A DNA stretch of 64,000 nt from Opitutaceae bacterium (GCA_028284385.1 JANQRT010000052.1:1-64000), one strand, 5' to 3'; shown: positions 25,510 to 35,239, counted from the stretch's first letter. Translations and numbers: made by a program. Notes: generated from the sequence alone by a model not told the origin.

Positions 25510-27540
25510 TTAGAAGGTTAAAACGAGGGTTTCGAACAGCTCAAGCTGCGGCAGTACGAGAGCAACCTGGTCGTCATTTTGCTCGAAAGCGATTTCCGCA
25601 TTGCTTCTCAATGCTCTGATTGACGAGACCTGCCGGTCGAGTTTTATTCTAAGTGGAATATTCCTCATTGGAATAGGCGGGTGAAAAGCGCTGCCATTCT
25701 GCCCCGAGTGGTTTACCAGACTTACCAGCTGCCATGCTCCGTCCTCACGGATTTGGGATGTGATTTCGACGGTAGGAGAAGCTTCAATCTCAACGAGAGG
25801 CTTGGTTCCGGCCAAATGGCTTAAGCATCGTTTGAAAAGCTCGAAATGACCGTGTTGTCCATAAATCTGATACAGATACCCAATGCCCCAAGGGATGGTT
25901 ATGAAGCTGCCGGATCCGTATCGATTCACCACGACGCCTGGAATATCGGTCTCATCCTTGTAGTAGCATTTTTCTGGCGGCCCATACATGTAGGGGGGGA
26001 CGCGTCCTAGAATTGCCTCTCCGGTAGCCGGAATTTGGCAGACCACGAATGGACTGTGATTGAATAGAAGATCCACGTCTTTAAATCCTCCCAGTCTTTT
26101 TTTATCCGATTCCCGGATACGAAAATAGGCGCTGTTTTCCGCTTCCATGACGTCACCCATCGAAGCGAGACCACTGCTTTGCAATAGGGAGCGATTCTGG
26201 TAGGTTCCGTCTTGATCGTACGTTCCCGATAATCCCGTGGCAATGATGTTGCCTCCTTGCTCGACGTAGGCGTCGAACGTTGTTAGCAGCTGAGGGCTGA
26301 GTAGTCGAGTGTCTGGCAAGATAATCGCCTGGTATTTAGAAAGTCTTTGCAGGGCATCTTCTCCTTCAAGAAAGGTATCCGGCAGGATATCGAAGAGGGT
26401 GTGTGATTCGGCTAGCATTCGTGTCGCTCCCATGAACTCTTTGCGACTGTCATAGAGGTTGTTGCGAATCGATTGAATGATACAGAGGTTTGCTACCGGT
26501 TTTACCCCCGTGTAGTGCCGCGTATTGTCTTTATAGAACCGATACAGTTCTTTAACCCCTTCAAAACAAGCTCTGTCATCCTGTCGCTCAAGCGGTCCGA
26601 TAATGTAGTAGTCGAGCCAAGCCGCGTTGGCGATATTCTCGGCGATGCGAAGGTAGGTCAGGTCGGGAGCGACGGCCGTATGGCGGAAGCGAATGGCCGA
26701 GAAGTGAACAGCCGAGTTGCAGACCTGCTTGTCCTCGAAGGTAGCCAGCACCGTGTTGGTGTTTTCCTTCGCGGAGTAGTTCCATTCAGGTAGGTCGCGC
26801 CCAATTCCCGAGTTCGATTCCTTGCGCCACACGTCGATGCCACGACTCGTGTAAGTGCAAAGGGCGATCTCGGGATTCTTGCTCTTCACGAATTGGGAGA
26901 TTTTGTCGAACTGCCGCTCTTTGGTCTCCAAACAGAATTCCTCCAGCTTAATGAACGCCGGGTCATCCTCGTTCTCTTCACGAGGGAGTTCCATGCCTGA
27001 GTATTCCTTGAATCGCAGCTTGCAGTTCTGGCATTGGCAAATCCCGTGATAGTTGCCGCTGTAGTCGCGACGTTGATACCCAATCATGTTGAAAAACACT
27101 GAGTCGATGGGGTATTTGTCGATGACCTCTCCGAGTATTTCTAGCGAGTACTCCTGTTGGTAGTAACTGTTTAGGCAGACGTGGACTTGACCATTGTAGT
27201 TTACGTTTTCACCCCGCATGCTCACGTATTTCCATTCCGGATGTTTGTCGGCTATGGATTCGTTGAGTTTGCTGAAATCGAATCGAGCCATGAAGCGGAT
27301 GCCCGCTTCCTTCGTTCGCTTGATGACTTCCCCCATGAAATCGTTCTTCATATAGGGGTTTTTGTAGTGAAAATCCAGTGACGTATCGTAGTTCGCGACA
27401 ATGCCGCCTGCATTGAAGAGGACGACATCCGCCGAGAAATCCTTCAGCATGCCGACAAACTCATCCGGATCTATATCCGCATCGATTTCGCGCAGATTCG
27501 TCTGAATCAGCCGCATCGGTTTTTCAAGCCACCAAGTCAT
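25510..27540 (-). CDS. Putative glycoside hydrolase (GHL6/beta-galactosidase trimerisation fold)
   Basis: A 676-residue protein with an N-terminal TIM-barrel-like region resembling hypothetical glycosyl hydrolase 6 (about 10-330). This includes the blocks DVVLFNAGGIVANYDT, AGIRFMARFDFSK and DSVFFNMIGYQ. A CxxC pair in GICQCQNCKLRF is typical of this group. A beta-galactosidase-trimerisation-like glutamine-amidotransferase fold follows (about 340-600; YQAIILPDTRLLSPQLLTTFDAYVEQGGNIIATG). No signal peptide was seen, so it may be cytoplasmic. The VOC gene follows at 31 bp. An internal ATG at 27516 (MRLIQTNLRE) may be the true start. Substrate unknown. Confidence 0.78.
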   Translation of the reverse strand: MTWWLEKPMRLIQTNLREIDADIDPDEFVGMLKDFSADVVLFNAGGIVANYDTSLDFHYKNPYMKNDFMGEVIKRTKEAGIRFMARFDFSKLNESIADKHPEWKYVSMRGENVNYNGQVHVCLNSYYQQEYSLEILGEVIDKYPIDSVFFNMIGYQRRDYSGNYHGICQCQNCKLRFKEYSGMELPREENEDDPAFIKLEEFCLETKERQFDKISQFVKSKNPEIALCTYTSRGIDVWRKESNSGIGRDLPEWNYSAKENTNTVLATFEDKQVCNSAVHFSAIRFRHTAVAPDLTYLRIAENIANAAWLDYYIIGPLERQDDRACFEGVKELYRFYKDNTRHYTGVKPVANLCIIQSIRNNLYDSRKEFMGATRMLAESHTLFDILPDTFLEGEDALQRLSKYQAIILPDTRLLSPQLLTTFDAYVEQGGNIIATGLSGTYDQDGTYQNRSLLQSSGLASMGDVMEAENSAYFRIRESDKKRLGGFKDVDLLFNHSPFVVCQIPATGEAILGRVPPYMYGPPEKCYYKDETDIPGVVVNRYGSGSFITIPWGIGYLYQIYGQHGHFELFKRCLSHLAGTKPLVEIEASPTVEITSQIREDGAWQLVSLVNHSGQNGSAFHPPIPMRNIPLRIKLDRQVSSIRALRSNAEIAFEQNDDQVALVLPQLELFETLVLTF

Positions 27541-27698
27541 AGAAATGGCCTAATTTCACAGATTGATTTTTCAACTACGAATCTTACATAGACAGAATAA
27601 TCACCATCAGGCTGGCGCTGGGAGTTGCACGTCGATGCGCTCATTGGATTTCTTAGCAACCTTGGATTTTTGTTGTTGACCTCCTACAATAAAGGTTC

Positions 27699-27721
27699 TT
27701 GTTGTAGTCGTGTGACAACAA
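27699..27721. promoter_or_regulatory. Candidate operator of PadR cassette 1
   Basis: Inverted repeat TTGTTGT/ACAACAA with a 9-bp spacer, ending 7 bp before the PadR start codon. Upstream, TTGGAT (27662-27667) and TACAAT (27685-27690) are 17 bp apart and form a plausible promoter. Confidence 0.5.
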
Positions 27722-27728
27722 GGATGGG

Positions 27729-28067
27729 ATGAGGAAAGTGCGGAAGGAACTGCTGCAGGGGACTTTGGATCTCCTGATCTTGAAAGCTCTCTCGACGGGG
27801 CAGATGCATGGTTGGGATATATCTAAGCGGATACAGGTAGTATCGAAGGATCGTCTAAAGTTGAAGCAGGGCTCGCTTTATCCCGCTCTGCATCGGCTCG
27901 AACATCGCGATTGGATTGAGGCGGAGTGGGGCGTTTCGGAAGCAGGTCGAAGCGCCAAGTTCTATCGGTTGACTAAGCAAGGCTGGGCTCAATTGGAAGA
28001 GGAAAAGGAACATTGGGCTAGTTTTGCGGAAGCTATGGCGAGTGTGCTCAAGATGGAGGAGTCATAG
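27729..28067 (+). CDS. PadR family transcriptional regulator (cassette 1)
   Basis: A 112-residue winged-helix repressor. The family signature is complete: LLQGTLDLLILKALSTGQMHGWDISKRI (N-terminal helices) and LKLKQGSLYPALHRLEHRDWIEAEWG (recognition helix and wing), then a C-terminal dimerisation helix. The stop lies two bases before the ATG of the ADOP permease, so the two genes form one operon. It probably represses its own operon through the inverted repeat at 27699-27721. This is the first of four such pairs in the window. Confidence 0.92.
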   Translation: MRKVRKELLQGTLDLLILKALSTGQMHGWDISKRIQVVSKDRLKLKQGSLYPALHRLEHRDWIEAEWGVSEAGRSAKFYRLTKQGWAQLEEEKEHWASFAEAMASVLKMEES

Positions 28068-28069
28068 TC

Positions 28070-30775
28070 ATGATTTCCTGGGTACGGAAGCTAAAGCTGC
28101 GGCTGCGAGCGCTGTTCAAAGCTGGCAGCAAGGAGACCGAATTGGAGCGCGAGATGCGCTTCCATTTGGAAAACGAGATCGAGGAGAATATCCGGCTTGG
28201 AATGAGCCCTGAGCAAGCTCGCAACGAGGCGCTTAAGGAATTCGGAGGGATGGATAAATACAAGGAATCCTGCAGGGATTCCTGGGGCTTGCTTGTCGTC
28301 AGGAATTTCCTGCGCAACGCGCGTTTCGGGATGCGACTATCGCTTCGCTATCGAAGCTCGAGCGTTCTTGCCATCATCGTTCTGGCGTTGGGTATCGCTA
28401 TTTCGGTTATGCTCTATACTGGATTTTCCAGAGTTATCACCATTGCGGTCAGTGGCGGCTTAGGTTTTGATGAACGTCACCTTGCCCTTAGCTGGGAGAC
28501 GGGGAAGAGGCGAGGGGAGAGAATCAATAGCCAGGATTTCAAGGTGTTTCGAGAGGGCCTCGATTCTTTCGATGAACTGGTTGGTATCCAAATTTCGAGC
28601 GCGTGGTTTTATTTGCCAGGAAAGAGGACAGAAGGCAGGCAATATAGCGGGGCGATGGTTACGCCCAATTTATTTGAATTTACGAGCAGAAAACCTCAGC
28701 TCGGTCGTGTCTTCTCCAAAAATGATGCCGACTTCGAAGGGAAACGAGAGGTAGTCATATCCGATGTGATTTGGGAGGAATTCTTCGATCGAGAGGAAGG
28801 TGTCGTGGATTCGACGATTATGGTGAACGATCTGGAATATCAAATTGTAGGTATCATGCCGGCTGGATTCGCCTTTCCTCAGAGTCAGCAGTTTTGGTTG
28901 GCGACCGATTGGCAGGAATTTGACGGGGAAAAGCGCGATCGCTCACCTAGGCTTTCGGTGATTGGGCTGTTGAAGCCCGGAAGGAGCAAAGATCAGGCCA
29001 GTGTGGAGCTTAATGCAATTGCTGCGAATCTGGCGATGGCTTTTCCGGATACAAATGAGAAATACCTGCGCGTCCGAGTCTTCTCGTATTGGGATGCTGT
29101 GGAAAGCATGGGAGGCGTGATTGTCATTCTGATGGGATTGGGCCTTTCTGTGCTTGTCTTGATGCTAGCGTGCTCGAACGCCTTTAATATACTTATCGCC
29201 AGAACGGCTGGTCGTAGCCATGAACTGGCTACGCGATGCAGTCTTGGAGCTAAACGAAGTCATATTATGTGGCAAGTGATAGTAGATGGCCTCGCTTTAG
29301 CTGGGATGGGAGCCGCCTTCGGGCTTGGTTTGGCAGGAGCTGGGCTCCGTCTCATTTCGGAGTATCTTAAAACCTTTTCGAGCTTATCGATTTTTCATGA
29401 TCTGCGACTAGAGCCTAATGTAATCCTCTTTTCTGCTGGGGCTGCTGTCTTTTCAGGAATAGGGGCAAGTATCATACCTGCTTGGCGAGCTTCGAAAATC
29501 GACGCCTTTGGAGTATTGAAGGACGACGCGAAAAGCTCGTCGAGCGTTTACATTGGCTGGCTATCCAAGGCGATCGTCGTTTCTCAGGTGGCTTTCTCGG
29601 CCGTTGTCCTGTTTTTCGGTCTCGTGTTCCTTGTTCTCGTTCCGAAACAATGGGCCAAGAACCTGGATCTGCCTTATGATGAGAAATCCATTTTAACGGC
29701 TACCGTTTCGCTAGGCAAAGACAATCAGTTTAAAGGTCGGAAATCGGAAGATCTTGTTCAGTTCTACACCAGACTGAAGGAAGGGCTATTGTCTGTCCCC
29801 GGAGTTCGATCCTTGGCTCTGACCTCTGCGGAATGGGGTCTGGTGAGCGATGGAAATAGGATCCGAATAGAGGGTCGTGAAGATGACGATCTACCGGCAG
29901 CTTATATTAATAGAGTTTCGCCTGACTTCCTCGAAGTCTACGATGCGCAGCCCTTGTCTGGAAGAATGATCAATATTCTGGATACGCGTGACAATAACCT
30001 GGTTTGCGTTGTCGATGCCAACTTCGCGGAAGTCTTTTTTAATGGCGCCAACCCAATCGGCGAACGCCTGAAACTGCTGCCGTACCAAAAACCCGCTAGC
30101 GATTGGATTACCGTAGTAGGCGTCATTCCTGATCTAATGCCCCCTCTGCCTGGAGAAGAGCTTCGTTCTCACCTAATGGTGCCCTATGCTCAGTTTCCTA
30201 TGTGGTCTCCCACTATCTTGTTGAGCGCCAATAATGCTGGAGACCGTCAATATCGGCAGGCGATCAGGCATGCCGTTAATACCCTTGCTCCAGGAGCTGA
30301 GATAACGAGGGGAATTTATACTGTGGAAGAGCGCTTGGAGATATTATTCCGCATGATAGGGAGCGCTTTAAAGGTGGGAGGTGTTGTCGGAGGCGCTGTG
30401 CTTGCTATGTCGCTTATCGGTTTGTATTCGATAATCGCTTTCACGACATCGCAACGCCACAAGGAATTCGGCATTCGTATGGCGATAGGTTCCAGTCCGA
30501 TGGGAATCGTCAAGACTGTCACCAAGCCATGGTTTTTGACTGTCGGATCAGGATTGATTCTCGGTTACTTAGGCTTACTGGGCTTGCTAGCCCTTTTGAT
30601 AACGGTGAACGGAAGCGATCCGTCTGCCGGTGAGGTTTTCGATGTATCCAAGGATATGGGAATAACTTACTTGTGGGTCGTTGGTTTGGTGTGTCTTTGC
30701 AGCCTGATCGGGATAGGCATACCTACCTGGGGCGCCACGAGAATCGATCCCATGGATGTGATTCGGGCGGAGTGA
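28070..30775 (+). CDS. ADOP-type orphan ABC permease (cassette 1)
   Basis: A 901-residue inner-membrane permease of the MacB/FtsX superfamily in the acidobacterial duplicated orphan permease group. The layout is: a cytoplasmic permease-prefix domain (about 20-75, EMRFHLENEIEENIRLGMSPEQARNEALKEFGG and CRDSWG), one helix (about 95-118), a first periplasmic MacB-like core, three helices (about 345-470), then a second core and three more helices to the C-terminus (GATRIDPMDVIRAE). There is no ATP-binding-cassette gene nearby. The family probably works in export or envelope mechanotransmission, but its function is unknown. It is co-transcribed with the PadR gene. Confidence 0.9.
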   Translation: MISWVRKLKLRLRALFKAGSKETELEREMRFHLENEIEENIRLGMSPEQARNEALKEFGGMDKYKESCRDSWGLLVVRNFLRNARFGMRLSLRYRSSSVLAIIVLALGIAISVMLYTGFSRVITIAVSGGLGFDERHLALSWETGKRRGERINSQDFKVFREGLDSFDELVGIQISSAWFYLPGKRTEGRQYSGAMVTPNLFEFTSRKPQLGRVFSKNDADFEGKREVVISDVIWEEFFDREEGVVDSTIMVNDLEYQIVGIMPAGFAFPQSQQFWLATDWQEFDGEKRDRSPRLSVIGLLKPGRSKDQASVELNAIAANLAMAFPDTNEKYLRVRVFSYWDAVESMGGVIVILMGLGLSVLVLMLACSNAFNILIARTAGRSHELATRCSLGAKRSHIMWQVIVDGLALAGMGAAFGLGLAGAGLRLISEYLKTFSSLSIFHDLRLEPNVILFSAGAAVFSGIGASIIPAWRASKIDAFGVLKDDAKSSSSVYIGWLSKAIVVSQVAFSAVVLFFGLVFLVLVPKQWAKNLDLPYDEKSILTATVSLGKDNQFKGRKSEDLVQFYTRLKEGLLSVPGVRSLALTSAEWGLVSDGNRIRIEGREDDDLPAAYINRVSPDFLEVYDAQPLSGRMINILDTRDNNLVCVVDANFAEVFFNGANPIGERLKLLPYQKPASDWITVVGVIPDLMPPLPGEELRSHLMVPYAQFPMWSPTILLSANNAGDRQYRQAIRHAVNTLAPGAEITRGIYTVEERLEILFRMIGSALKVGGVVGGAVLAMSLIGLYSIIAFTTSQRHKEFGIRMAIGSSPMGIVKTVTKPWFLTVGSGLILGYLGLLGLLALLITVNGSDPSAGEVFDVSKDMGITYLWVVGLVCLCSLIGIGIPTWGATRIDPMDVIRAE

Positions 30776-31136
30776 TTTTTGAAGCCTTCAGGCTTCAGTA
30801 GGGAGTCTTCAGTTGTCGTTCGGGTCTTATCTCTCTTCTTAGGTTTTGCTGGGCTTGTGGCTGAGCGGCCTGATTTATCGAAAAAAGTCGCAACCTTTCG
30901 AGGACTCGTGGGTAGTGGTAGTATTAACGATTTATGATGCGAAGAGAGACAAGTGGGGGGATAGCAGTCGTTGCAGATAACGGATTGTGATAATTTTTTA
31001 GATACAAATGGGCGCACTGGAAATTCTATTGTTTTGTGTTTGTCTGCCTTTTGGCTTTTAGAAAAGGATGACCCGAATGGCCGATGTGGCGTGCCGCAAG
31101 CTATAGATTGTCTCGTGTAGTAGGGAGGATGAATTG
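30776..31136. other. Intergenic region between ADOP 1 and the TonB_C protein
   Basis: About 360 bp without a gene. The only structure seen is a perfect 6-bp-stem hairpin (GAAGCC/GGCTTC, 30781-30796) directly after the permease stop, without a T-run. The rest shows no ORF, RNA or repeat that I recognise. GGGAGG at 31123-31128 is the ribosome site of the next gene. Confidence 0.5.
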
Positions 31137-31919
31137 ATGATAATGAACGGCAAAAACGAGCGTGTTCTTTGGTTGACGATGTTTCTCTTGATGATTTCCG
31201 TCAGCCCTCTCGTCTCTTTCGCTTCCTTAAGCATTGCGGATCCGGAGTGTCCCATTCGTGTAATCGCTAAGCCAGAGCCGCAATTCCCTCATCAGCTTCG
31301 GGCTTTGGGAATGGTCACTGGGCATGTTGTCATTGCCGTTAATGTGGATGAGGATGGTTTTCTGGTTGATTGGCTTGTCGTGGAGGCGAGTCACCGCGAT
31401 TTGGAAAAATCGATCGAAGATGTGATCCCATTCTGGACCTTTGAGCCTGCTCTCGAGAATGGCGAACCAGTCGATGTTGTTCAACGGCTCCCTGTGTTTT
31501 TCGATGTCAGTAAAGACACTAGAACGGGTTCTTCCATTGTATTCAATGATCTGCAACGCAGCTTTCTCGAGAGTAGCGTTGGTTCGCGGGCTATTTCGAA
31601 GACTCGTGACAAGCCACTTAGATTGGTGGAGACAAGCGAGTTGGATCACTCGCCTAAGCTTTTCGAGCAGATTCTACGCAATCTTCCAGAGGACGTTTTC
31701 CTGCGCTGCCGCGGTTCCGAAGCCACCTTTGAGTTTTTTATCGATGCCAAGGGGCAAGCTCGCCTGCCGACAGTTGCCAGTATTCAAGGAAAGATCGATC
31801 CTCTCGCTCTGCTTCTCATCCAAGAGTCTCTTCGGAAATGGCAATTCCAGCCTCTAGGATCACCGCAGGAGCCTGTTGTCGTTTTGTCGACACAAACATT
31901 TCGCTTTAGTTATTTATAG
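31137..31919 (+). CDS. Exported protein with two TonB C-terminal-like domains
   Basis: A 260-residue exported protein. A signal peptide (to about residue 30, ending VSFAS) is followed by a TonB_C-like domain (about 38-118). Its features are PEPQFPHQLRALGMVTGHVVIAVNVDEDGFLVDWLVVEAS and the WTFEPALENGEPV strand. A weaker second copy closes the protein (about 190-260; ATFEFFIDAKGQ ... LRKWQFQPLGSPQEPVVV). A normal TonB has a membrane anchor and a proline-rich linker before one domain; here both are missing. The ATG at 31137 is preferred over the TTG at 31134 because of the GGGAGG eight bases upstream. It lies between two PadR/ADOP cassettes. Confidence 0.75.
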   Translation: MIMNGKNERVLWLTMFLLMISVSPLVSFASLSIADPECPIRVIAKPEPQFPHQLRALGMVTGHVVIAVNVDEDGFLVDWLVVEASHRDLEKSIEDVIPFWTFEPALENGEPVDVVQRLPVFFDVSKDTRTGSSIVFNDLQRSFLESSVGSRAISKTRDKPLRLVETSELDHSPKLFEQILRNLPEDVFLRCRGSEATFEFFIDAKGQARLPTVASIQGKIDPLALLLIQESLRKWQFQPLGSPQEPVVVLSTQTFRFSYL

Positions 31920-32049
31920 GGCGCTCGTAGGAGGAATCTCGTGGAAAGAGCGTGTAGCGACTAGGCTCGCCAGTATTGAGAAAAGCCCTACTGGAATACT
32001 AAAGCTCCAACCCAGTTTTGGCTGAAATCGAAGGGCTTGACTCCTATTC

Positions 32050-32098
32050 ATATATCGAAGCTTGACATATTAATTTTATATATCGAAGCTTGATATAT
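32050..32098. promoter_or_regulatory. Direct-repeat operator candidate of PadR cassette 2
   Basis: Two nearly identical 21-bp copies (32050-32070 and 32078-32098) with core ATATATCGAAGCTTGA, one mismatch between them, start to start 28 bp. A consensus -35 TTGACA lies inside the first copy (32062-32067). The second copy ends within the PadR start codon, so a bound regulator would also cover the translation start. Confidence 0.65.
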
Positions 32099-32414
32099 GG
32101 AATTGATGCAAGGGACTTTGGATATGCTAATTTTGAGGGTTTTGTCTTCGGGCAAGCGGCATGGCTACGATATTTCCAAGAAGATTCTCCTTCTGTCGAA
32201 GTCGAGTCTGAAAGTGGGACATGGCTCTATGTATCCCGCTCTCCATCGTCTTGAGAAAAAGGGGTACATCAAATCCAGTATGGGGGAGACGAAAAAGGGC
32301 AGGGAGGCAAAGTTCTATCAGCTCACTCGCCACGGTCGGGCTCAAGTCGAGGTCGAGACACAACGCTGGAGAGATTTCGTTTCGGTGGTCGATTCAATCA
32401 TTGAAGAGAGCTAA
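32097..32414 (+). CDS. PadR family transcriptional regulator (cassette 2)
   Basis: A 105-residue winged-helix regulator with the PadR signature LMQGTLDMLILRVLSSGKRHGYDISKKI and LKVGHGSMYPALHRLEKKGYIKSSMG. The ATG at 32097 sits inside the second of two operator-like direct repeats and has no clear ribosome site, so a leaderless or very short-leader transcript is possible. It lies 9 bp upstream of its ADOP permease gene. Autorepression is inferred from the family and from the repeat position. Confidence 0.92.
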   Translation: MELMQGTLDMLILRVLSSGKRHGYDISKKILLLSKSSLKVGHGSMYPALHRLEKKGYIKSSMGETKKGREAKFYQLTRHGRAQVEVETQRWRDFVSVVDSIIEES

Positions 32415-32423
32415 TAAGTAACG

Positions 32424-35111
32424 ATGCGTTGGATACGGGAATGGGCAAACGCTCTTCGATTCGTTTTGGGTCAGAAGCGGAAGCAGCGTGAATTGGATGG
32501 CGAAATGCGCTTTCATTTAGAGGAAGCCATAGACGATCTGATCGAGCAAGGGTATAGGCCTGGGGAAGCGCGCAGGCTGGCTATGAAAGAATTTGGGGGT
32601 GTTGAGAAAATGAAAGAAGAGTGTCGCGATAGTTGGGGAACGAGAATCATTGTGGATTTGATTAGGGATTTGCGAAACGCGGGGCGTCAGATCGTCAAGC
32701 ACAAGGCTCATGCGGCGATTATCGTCCTGACCTTAGGTCTTTGTATGGGATCAAACACTACGGTCTATAATTTCGTCGTTAAGATCGTTACGAGGCCCTA
32801 CGATTTCGCGGACAGCGAGCGGATCGTAGTGATTGGGAAGAGATGGGATAATATAGATGCAGACGGATTGAACAGCATGTCTATTCCCAATTTCAAATAT
32901 ATCCAGGAGAATAACTCCTCTTTCACCAGCGTCGGCTTTGGCGATCAAATCAATATGGATTTCGAGATGGAAGGACGTACTCGTAGTTTAAGTGTGGATC
33001 GTGTTACGCCAGAGGTTTGGCCTATCACTGGAGTCAGTCCATTGGCTGGACGACTCTTTATCGGGGAGGACGTGATTGAGATGGATGGAAGACTAGTGGT
33101 CTTGAATGAAAGACTTTGGGAGGAACTTGGCGGTAGGGAACGGAACCTGATGGGAGAGCACATCAATTTAAACGGAAAGCCTTATCGGATTCTCGGCGTG
33201 GTTCCGCAAAACTTTTATTTGGGGCCTTCGCGGGAGGAGGCTTTAATTCCGCGTTTGTTTAGCGAAGCGGAAATAGCTCCCAAAGAGAGGAACAATAATT
33301 CCTATACCGCTATTGCGAAACTTAAACCAGGTGTCTCCGTGGAGCAGGCCAATCACGATCTCGCCTCGACCTTCGAATCGCTTATGGATTTGTACCCAAA
33401 TGATAAAGACGATCATCAAAGGCGAGGAACGACCTTTGTTTCCATGGAGATTAACAAGGCGCTTATGGCGAATATTCAGGAAGTGGGTGTGGTGATAAAA
33501 TCGGTTCAAGCTGTAACTTTTCTAGTGCTCGTAATCGGTTGCCTCAACGTGGGCGGAATGATACTGGTGAAGGGCTACTCAGGTATTCAAGATCTGGCGA
33601 TGCGCAAGGCTCTAGGGGCTTCCGGCTATCGACTTGTTCAGCAAATCTACGTCGAAATCATCGCCTATTTTCTCTTGGGCGGTCTTTTAAGCCTGCTAGT
33701 GCTTCAAGCCGGGCTTTCCTTGACCGAATCAGTGATCCAGGACCAGATTTCCTGGGCTGGAGATTGGTCTATCGACACGAGTTCGCTGGGGCTGACCTTT
33801 CTAGTAGCCCTGATTGCCGCTTTACTTACCGGATTGCTACCGCTGCTTTCCATTCTGCGGCGCGAGTTGATGGAATTCGTAAAGGCTGGCAATCGTACAG
33901 CTTCTGGATCCGCATCCAAAAATCGACTACATTCCAGTTTTGTGATTTCACAAGTATCGCTTTCCGTGATTCTTCTGGTTGGAGCCGGCGTTTTAGCGCT
34001 AAACCTGAATGCCACACTGCAAAAGGAATTGGGCTTCGTGAAGGAGGGACGTATCGCTTTTGATGTTCCGCAGCCAAATTACCGCTTTGCTCATAATGAC
34101 GAGGTCTACGCAAGCGTCGTCCTGCCTCTTCAGGATCGCATTTTGAGCGAAATTCGATCGATGCCGGGTGTCGTCAGCGCATCGGCCAGCAATCGTATTC
34201 CCATCTCCTCGTATAACCAGGGCCACAGCCATTTTTCGATGCATCACTATGCTTACCAGGAAGGAGAACCTAAGGCGAGAGGCCTGAGAATGGTCATTCT
34301 TCCTGGTTACTTTGAAACAGTAGGAACAAAGATCCTTCTTGGCCGTGACTTTAGTGAGACCGATAATTTCGACTCCGAGGGCGTAGTGATCATTAGTCAG
34401 AATATGATGGAGCGCTACTATCAGGGTCTCAATCCTATTGGCATGAGCATCAAGTTCTGGGGTCGCGATCTGAAAATCGTCGGTGTTGCCGAACAGGTAC
34501 AAGACAAGCCGTTTTTCGAGAATTATGAAGACTACACCCTCTACTTTCCCTTCAAGCAGTGGAATCATATGAATCGGGCAAACACTGCTTATGTGGTTCA
34601 TGTACAGGGAGATGCCGAACATCAACTGGGTGTTATCGAGCAAGCGATCCTCAGGGTGGATCCTAGATTGATCATATTCTCCTCCACTTTCGAAGAGTTT
34701 TACCAGAGCGCCATTCTTCCGCAGCGTTTCCCGATGCTGGTGACGACATTCTTTTCCGGATTCGCCCTTTTCCTTTCTGGTTTGGGCCTGTATGGACTGA
34801 TCAGCTTTACCGTGGCCGAACGCGCCAAGGAGTACGGCATTCGGATGGCTCTCGGGGCAAGAGGCAGTCGCATTCTAAAACGGGTTCTTTCTGGCAGTGG
34901 ACGGCTTGTGGCGGGAGGTCTCGTAGTGGGTTTGCTGATATCGATTATTTTATGCATTCAGCTGAATCCATTGCTAGAGGAGGTGAATACGCTTCATCCG
35001 CTCACCTTTGCTGGAGTCGTCTCCTTTGTGATCGCCATCTGCTTGCTGGCCAGCTTCGTTCCAGCTCATCGAGCTACTCGTATTGATATTGTAAGGACAT
35101 TGAGTTGTTAG
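32424..35111 (+). CDS. ADOP-type orphan ABC permease (cassette 2)
   Basis: An 895-residue permease with the same architecture as the one at 28070: a prefix domain (EMRFHLEEAIDDLIEQGYRPGEARRLAMKEFGGVEKMKEECRDSWG), one membrane helix near residue 100, a MacB-like periplasmic core, three helices (about 350-470), a second core and a final three-helix FtsX module, ending in FVPAHRATRIDIVRTL. The two proteins are clearly diverged, so this is not a recent duplicate. There is no ATPase gene in the window. It is part of one operon with its PadR gene. Confidence 0.9.
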   Translation: MRWIREWANALRFVLGQKRKQRELDGEMRFHLEEAIDDLIEQGYRPGEARRLAMKEFGGVEKMKEECRDSWGTRIIVDLIRDLRNAGRQIVKHKAHAAIIVLTLGLCMGSNTTVYNFVVKIVTRPYDFADSERIVVIGKRWDNIDADGLNSMSIPNFKYIQENNSSFTSVGFGDQINMDFEMEGRTRSLSVDRVTPEVWPITGVSPLAGRLFIGEDVIEMDGRLVVLNERLWEELGGRERNLMGEHINLNGKPYRILGVVPQNFYLGPSREEALIPRLFSEAEIAPKERNNNSYTAIAKLKPGVSVEQANHDLASTFESLMDLYPNDKDDHQRRGTTFVSMEINKALMANIQEVGVVIKSVQAVTFLVLVIGCLNVGGMILVKGYSGIQDLAMRKALGASGYRLVQQIYVEIIAYFLLGGLLSLLVLQAGLSLTESVIQDQISWAGDWSIDTSSLGLTFLVALIAALLTGLLPLLSILRRELMEFVKAGNRTASGSASKNRLHSSFVISQVSLSVILLVGAGVLALNLNATLQKELGFVKEGRIAFDVPQPNYRFAHNDEVYASVVLPLQDRILSEIRSMPGVVSASASNRIPISSYNQGHSHFSMHHYAYQEGEPKARGLRMVILPGYFETVGTKILLGRDFSETDNFDSEGVVIISQNMMERYYQGLNPIGMSIKFWGRDLKIVGVAEQVQDKPFFENYEDYTLYFPFKQWNHMNRANTAYVVHVQGDAEHQLGVIEQAILRVDPRLIIFSSTFEEFYQSAILPQRFPMLVTTFFSGFALFLSGLGLYGLISFTVAERAKEYGIRMALGARGSRILKRVLSGSGRLVAGGLVVGLLISIILCIQLNPLLEEVNTLHPLTFAGVVSFVIAICLLASFVPAHRATRIDIVRTLSC

Positions 35112-35200
35112 AGGGATCTCACCTGACCATTCTCTGTGGATTGGCCTTGTCCGCTTTGAAATAGAGTTTTGCCGAAAAACCGCTTGACATCTCAGTCGTC

Positions 35201-35239
35201 TTGTCTGAGTTTTTGATCTGTCTCAGACAAAATGTCTGA
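35201..35239. promoter_or_regulatory. BlaI-type operator candidate
   Basis: Two interlocking dyads: TTGTCTGAG/CTCAGACAA (35201-35209, 35222-35230) and TCAGACA/TGTCTGA around AAA (35223-35239), 15 bp before the BlaI start. A TTGACA -35 lies at 35184-35189. The ACA/TGT arms resemble known BlaI/MecI sites. Confidence 0.65.

Noticed and set aside
30781..30796. Hairpin after ADOP 1 as a terminator
   Set aside because: The 6-bp stem is perfect but is followed by AGTAGGG, with no T-run in either direction, so terminator function is not supported.
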